Assembly: GCA_011523635.1 (NCBI GenBank)
Contig: WTGI01000084.1
Location: forward strand, 1-64,000
Source of the DNA: Acidimicrobiia bacterium
GTDB lineage: Bacteria > Actinomycetota > Acidimicrobiia > Spongiisociales > Spongiisociaceae
Length of the DNA: 64,000 nt
Direction of reading: 5' to 3'
Shown here one piece after another: positions 61,018 through 64,000 of this stretch. Both the position numbers and the translations under genes were made by a program. The stretch's first letter is position 1. Each line of letters begins with the position of its first letter. Below the pieces are notes generated by a model. It saw only the letters and a program-made list of their open reading frames with translations. It had not been told where the DNA came from and searched no databases.

Positions 61018-61959
61018 ATGAACGACGCCGGAACGGTCATGACGGTACTTGGACCGGTGCCGGCTCACGAACTCGGGTTCACCCTTCCCCACGAGCACAT
61101 CTATTGCACCCTCCGCCATGCCGACTACCGCTACGACGTGGCCGATCAGTTCGTGGACGAGGAGGTGATGGCGGACGAGGTCGGGGCTTTCGCCGAGCTG
61201 GGGGGCGACACTATCTTCGACCTGAGCGTTCCTGACAACGGCCGATCCCCCGAACGGTTGCGAACGTTGTCGGAGCGGACGGGTGTGCACTTCGTCATGG
61301 GCTGCGGCTGGTATCGCGGCAACTACTACCTGCCCGAGGAGCGGATCGACCGTCGACCGGCAAGCGCCCTCGCCGACGAGTTGATCCGGGAGATCACCGA
61401 CGGCGTGGGCGACACCGGGATCCGTCCGGGCGTGATCGGTGAGATCGGATCCGAGAAGGACTGGGTGTCACCCGCCGAGGAAAGGGTGCTGCGGGCCGTC
61501 GCCCGGGCGCACAAGGCCACCGGTCTGGCAATCGGCGCGGTCCACGCCGTCGGACCGGTCGCTCCGGAGCAGCTCACCATCCTCGAGGAGGAGGACGCGG
61601 ACATGACCCGGGTGGCGGTCGCCCACTGCGATGCCTATCCACATCTCCGCTACCTGCTCGGACTCATCGAGAGGGGTGTGTACATCATGTTCGACAACTG
61701 CGGCCAGTACAGGGGACTGGGTCAGTTCGAGAACCGGATCCTCGGTCTCATCGTGGAACTCGTGGACCGTGGCTTCGAGGACCGGCTGATGCTGTCCCAC
61801 GATGTCTGCAAGCTCGGACAGCTGCGGATACACGGCGGTACCGGGTTCGTCTACCTGTCCGAGACGTTCCTGCCGGCACTCTCCGCCAGAGGTGTACCGG
61901 ACGAGACGATCAGGATCATCACCCATGACAACCCCCGGCGCTGGCTGACCGGAGCATGA
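61018..61959 (+). CDS. phosphotriesterase-family hydrolase, second copy
   Basis: 313 residues from ATG 61018. Same metal site as the protein at 25060-26082: L-P-H-E-H, Glu bridge in G-V-I-G-E-I-G, then H-A-V-G, V-A-H-C-D and L-S-H-D. The two proteins are clearly related but far from identical. It is followed by an aminotransferase with ATGA overlap, so the two are co-translated. Likely a lactonase/esterase-type hydrolase acting before the aminotransferase step. Confidence 0.82.
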   Translation: MNDAGTVMTVLGPVPAHELGFTLPHEHIYCTLRHADYRYDVADQFVDEEVMADEVGAFAELGGDTIFDLSVPDNGRSPERLRTLSERTGVHFVMGCGWYRGNYYLPEERIDRRPASALADELIREITDGVGDTGIRPGVIGEIGSEKDWVSPAEERVLRAVARAHKATGLAIGAVHAVGPVAPEQLTILEEEDADMTRVAVAHCDAYPHLRYLLGLIERGVYIMFDNCGQYRGLGQFENRILGLIVELVDRGFEDRLMLSHDVCKLGQLRIHGGTGFVYLSETFLPALSARGVPDETIRIITHDNPRRWLTGA

Positions 61960-63257
61960 GCACCGGCGAGCGCCTCCTGGGCTGGTACCAGGCCGTCGTC
62001 GACGAGTACCGCCGGATCACACCCCGGTCGGCGGCCCTGTTCGTACGCGGCGGAGGGGTCCTCCCGGGTGGCGACACCCGCTACTCGATCACCACCCGCC
62101 CGCATCCTCCCTACTTCGAGCGCGGTGAGGGCCCCTACATTTGGGACGTGGACGGGAACCGCCGGCTCGACCTCAACAACAACTCGACGGCGCTGGTCCA
62201 CGGCCACGCCCATCCGGAGATCGTGGCGGCGGTCCGCTCCCAGGCCCGGTCGGGGACCGCCTGGGGTGGGCACAACCCGATCGAGGTCGATTGGGCGCAG
62301 TTGATCTGTGAACGGGTTCCCTCGATCGAGCGGGTGCGCTTCGCCAACTCGGGCACCGAGGCCAACATGCACATGCTGAAGGTGGCGCGGGCCTTCACCG
62401 GCCGGGATCTCGTCCTCAAGCTGGACGGCGCGTACCACGGGACCTACGACGCTTTCGAGTTCGCAGCCACACAGGACGGCCGCCTAGCGCCCAGCACCGG
62501 GGGAGTGCCCGCCAACCTGTCGGAGAACATCGTCCTGGGCGCCTGGGGCGATACGGATGGTGTCGCCGCTCTGATACGGGAGAACGCCGACCGCCTGGCC
62601 GCGGTGATCCTCACCCCCTTCCGCTCGGCGGGCGGGTTCGCCCATCCTCCCGAGGGCTTCCTGGAGACGTTGAGGGCGGTGACGGCGGACGAGGGAGTGC
62701 TCCTCCTGTTCGACGAGGTCATCTCCCTCCGCCTCGCGATGGGGGGCGCGCAGGACCGCTACGGAGTGGTGCCCGACATGACCGCCCTCGGCAAGCTGAT
62801 CGGGGGCGGCCTCCCGGTGGGCGCCTTCGGGGGGAGGGCCGACATCATGGCGGTGACCGACCCCTTGGGTGACATGAAGGTGGCCCTGGCAGGTACCTTC
62901 AACGCCAACCCGATGACCGCCGCGGCTGGCGTCGCCGGCCTGCGCCTGCTGACGCCTGAGGTCCACGAACGGATCGACTACCTCGGCCGTGGGCTGCGGG
63001 AGGGGTTGTCCGCAGCGGTGGCCGAACGCGAGCTGCCGCTCCGGGTGGAGGGTGGCGGTTCCCTGCTCACCCTGGCCTGCGATCCGGAGGTGACCCGGCC
63101 GGACGTGCTGATGACCGGCCTCAGCCTGGCCTTCGGCAACCGGGGTGTCTTCGGCTTCCCGTTCGTGTCCACCTCCTCGGTGATGGAGGAAGAGCACGTG
63201 GAAGACGTCTTGAAGTCGGCCGCTGCCGTCTTAGACCAGGTGGCAGAGGCTCTCTAG
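61956..63257 (+). CDS. class III aminotransferase, glutamate-1-semialdehyde aminomutase-like
   Basis: 433 residues. P-G-G-D-T-R-Y at residues 37-43, N-S-G-T-E-A-N-M phosphate motif, L-L-F-D-E-V-I-S-L-R cofactor Asp and Schiff-base Lys in A-L-G-K-L-I-G-G-G-L-P-V-G-A-F-G-G. The pattern is that of the HemL-like branch, but its pairing with a hydrolase and absence of other heme genes suggest a catabolic or secondary-metabolic transaminase. The TAG stop is the first triplet of the repeat element copy 2. Confidence 0.85.
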   Translation: MSTGERLLGWYQAVVDEYRRITPRSAALFVRGGGVLPGGDTRYSITTRPHPPYFERGEGPYIWDVDGNRRLDLNNNSTALVHGHAHPEIVAAVRSQARSGTAWGGHNPIEVDWAQLICERVPSIERVRFANSGTEANMHMLKVARAFTGRDLVLKLDGAYHGTYDAFEFAATQDGRLAPSTGGVPANLSENIVLGAWGDTDGVAALIRENADRLAAVILTPFRSAGGFAHPPEGFLETLRAVTADEGVLLLFDEVISLRLAMGGAQDRYGVVPDMTALGKLIGGGLPVGAFGGRADIMAVTDPLGDMKVALAGTFNANPMTAAAGVAGLRLLTPEVHERIDYLGRGLREGLSAAVAERELPLRVEGGGSLLTLACDPEVTRPDVLMTGLSLAFGNRGVFGFPFVSTSSVMEEEHVEDVLKSAAAVLDQVAEAL

Positions 63258-63460
63258 GCCTGATTATTCCTGTTCCCAGCACACCAACGCGGATCAGGCC
63301 ACTTCAACCACATATCTCGCAAGCGGCCACACTCCACCCTGCGGTTGATTCCGCACCGACTGGAAGACGGGGCTATCAGATGGTTGTAACCCCAGGCCAG
63401 GAGCACGAAGGATCCATTCCGGTCACCCGGACAGACCCCCACCATGAATAATCGGGGCTA
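63255..63460 (+). mobile_element. 206-bp MITE-like element, copy 2
   Basis: Ends TAGGCCTGATTATTCCTG (63255-63272) and CATGAATAATCGGGGCTA (63443-63460). Orientation is opposite to copy 1. The 308-base gap to the PIN gene is otherwise empty of supported features. Confidence 0.8.
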
Positions 63461-63565
63461 GGTCGGAGCCCGGTAGCACGCACACCCGATTCCGGGCTCG
63501 GCATGCACCCGGATCGAACCAAGTCAGCCCCAAGCGCTGTGCTGCATGCTCCGTGCCTGTCCGGT

Positions 63566-63994
63566 TCAGGATCGGGCGTCGAGACAATCCGGCGCTGCTC
63601 GGCTCTCCGCCCAGCGCAGGATCTTGCTATCTGAGGTGACCAACCGGCGCCCGGTGAGAATGGCAGCCGCGGTGATGAGTTGGTCGGCCGGGCCGGCATG
63701 AAAGCCGTCCCGTATCTCCAGAGAGCCCGCCAGGACCGACATCTCCGATGTCACGGGTATCTCATGCAGACCCTGGTCCAGCAGGCTGCGGAGCCATAGT
63801 CCGGGATCTTTCCTGAGGTCGATCCTCCCATCCCAGTGGAGCCGCGCTATCTCGAGCATCGAGACGGATGAGAACCTCAGGGAGCCGGCCGAAGCGGCAT
63901 CTTCGATGGCGGTCCTAGCCCTAGGTCCCAGGCTCGGGCTGTCTCGCGACATCCAGAGCAACGCATCCGTATCGAGGATGAGGTTCACATTCAA
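63566..63994 (-). CDS. PIN-domain ribonuclease, VapC-like toxin
   Basis: 142 residues. The acidic PIN residues are seen: Asp in L-I-L-D-T-D-A-L-L-W, Glu in S-M-L-E-I-A-R-L, Asp in G-P-A-D-Q-L-I-T-A-A and the final L-V-T-S-D-S-K-I-L. VapC toxins cut tRNA or rRNA and are paired with an upstream antitoxin; here the upstream side lies beyond the window's right edge, six bases away, so pairing cannot be checked. Confidence 0.8.
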   Translation of the reverse strand: MNVNLILDTDALLWMSRDSPSLGPRARTAIEDAASAGSLRFSSVSMLEIARLHWDGRIDLRKDPGLWLRSLLDQGLHEIPVTSEMSVLAGSLEIRDGFHAGPADQLITAAAILTGRRLVTSDSKILRWAESRAAPDCLDARS

Positions 63995-64000
63995 CGCTGG

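Overview
The window is high-GC DNA packed with housekeeping genes, and both gene content and gene order point to an actinobacterium (Actinomycetota). The pointers are a DUF5719 protein next to a large glycosyltransferase-type membrane protein, a long hibernation factor beside comF and secA, the histidine-phosphatase / DUF3090 / SCO1664 trio, an F420-type luciferase-like oxidoreductase and an ftsE-ftsX-M23 peptidase-smpB-ssrA block. A deep-branching lineage such as Acidimicrobiia is my inference; nothing here proves it.

Layout. 1-6068: envelope/glycan operon (end of a GT2-type membrane protein, DUF5719, a thioredoxin-like protein, a PTPS-related membrane protein), then a convergent DPM1-like glycosyltransferase. 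6856-12306: phosphohexomutase, comF, hpf, secA. 13094-17995: prfB with a canonical +1 frameshift site, ftsE, ftsX, an EnvC/RipC-like M23 peptidase, smpB and tmRNA. 18093-21131: a YtcJ-type amidohydrolase and a frameshifted amine oxidase. 21356-25040: pdxH, JAB peptidase, xerC, rpsB, tsf. 25060-27448: divergent phosphotriesterase-family hydrolase and class III aminotransferase. 27729-47415: the long chromosomal backbone pyrH-frr-cdsA-dxr-rseP-ispG-proS-rimP-nusA-infB-DUF503-rbfA-nrnA-truB-ribF-rpsO-pnp-fpg. 47439-50419: a five-gene minus-strand operon. 51066-54611: SRAP protein, RNase P RNA, a small membrane protein, aquaporin, trpD. 54685-63257: accessory region with two lipoproteins, a P450, a second amidohydrolase and a second phosphotriesterase/aminotransferase pair. 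63566-63994: a PIN-domain protein.

Most notable observation: the thioredoxin-like lipoprotein at 54685-55434 is interrupted by one in-frame TGA that sits exactly at the first cysteine of its CxxC motif (W-TGA-P-S-C). Immediately downstream is a 7-bp hairpin whose 5-nt loop starts AGU, 16 nt after the TGA. This is the layout expected for a bacterial selenocysteine codon with its SECIS element, so it is a candidate selenoprotein. The Sec machinery is not in the window.

Second theme: intergenic repeats. Four gaps carry heptanucleotide arrays arranged as imperfect inverted repeats. Two (perhaps three) gaps carry a ~205-bp element with 18-bp terminal inverted repeats; the two full copies are in opposite orientation and bracket the 55.4-63.5 kb accessory segment. 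Another gap carries a 169-bp element with perfect 15-bp inverted ends. In all seven clear cases the repeat coincides with the TAG stop codon of the gene upstream.
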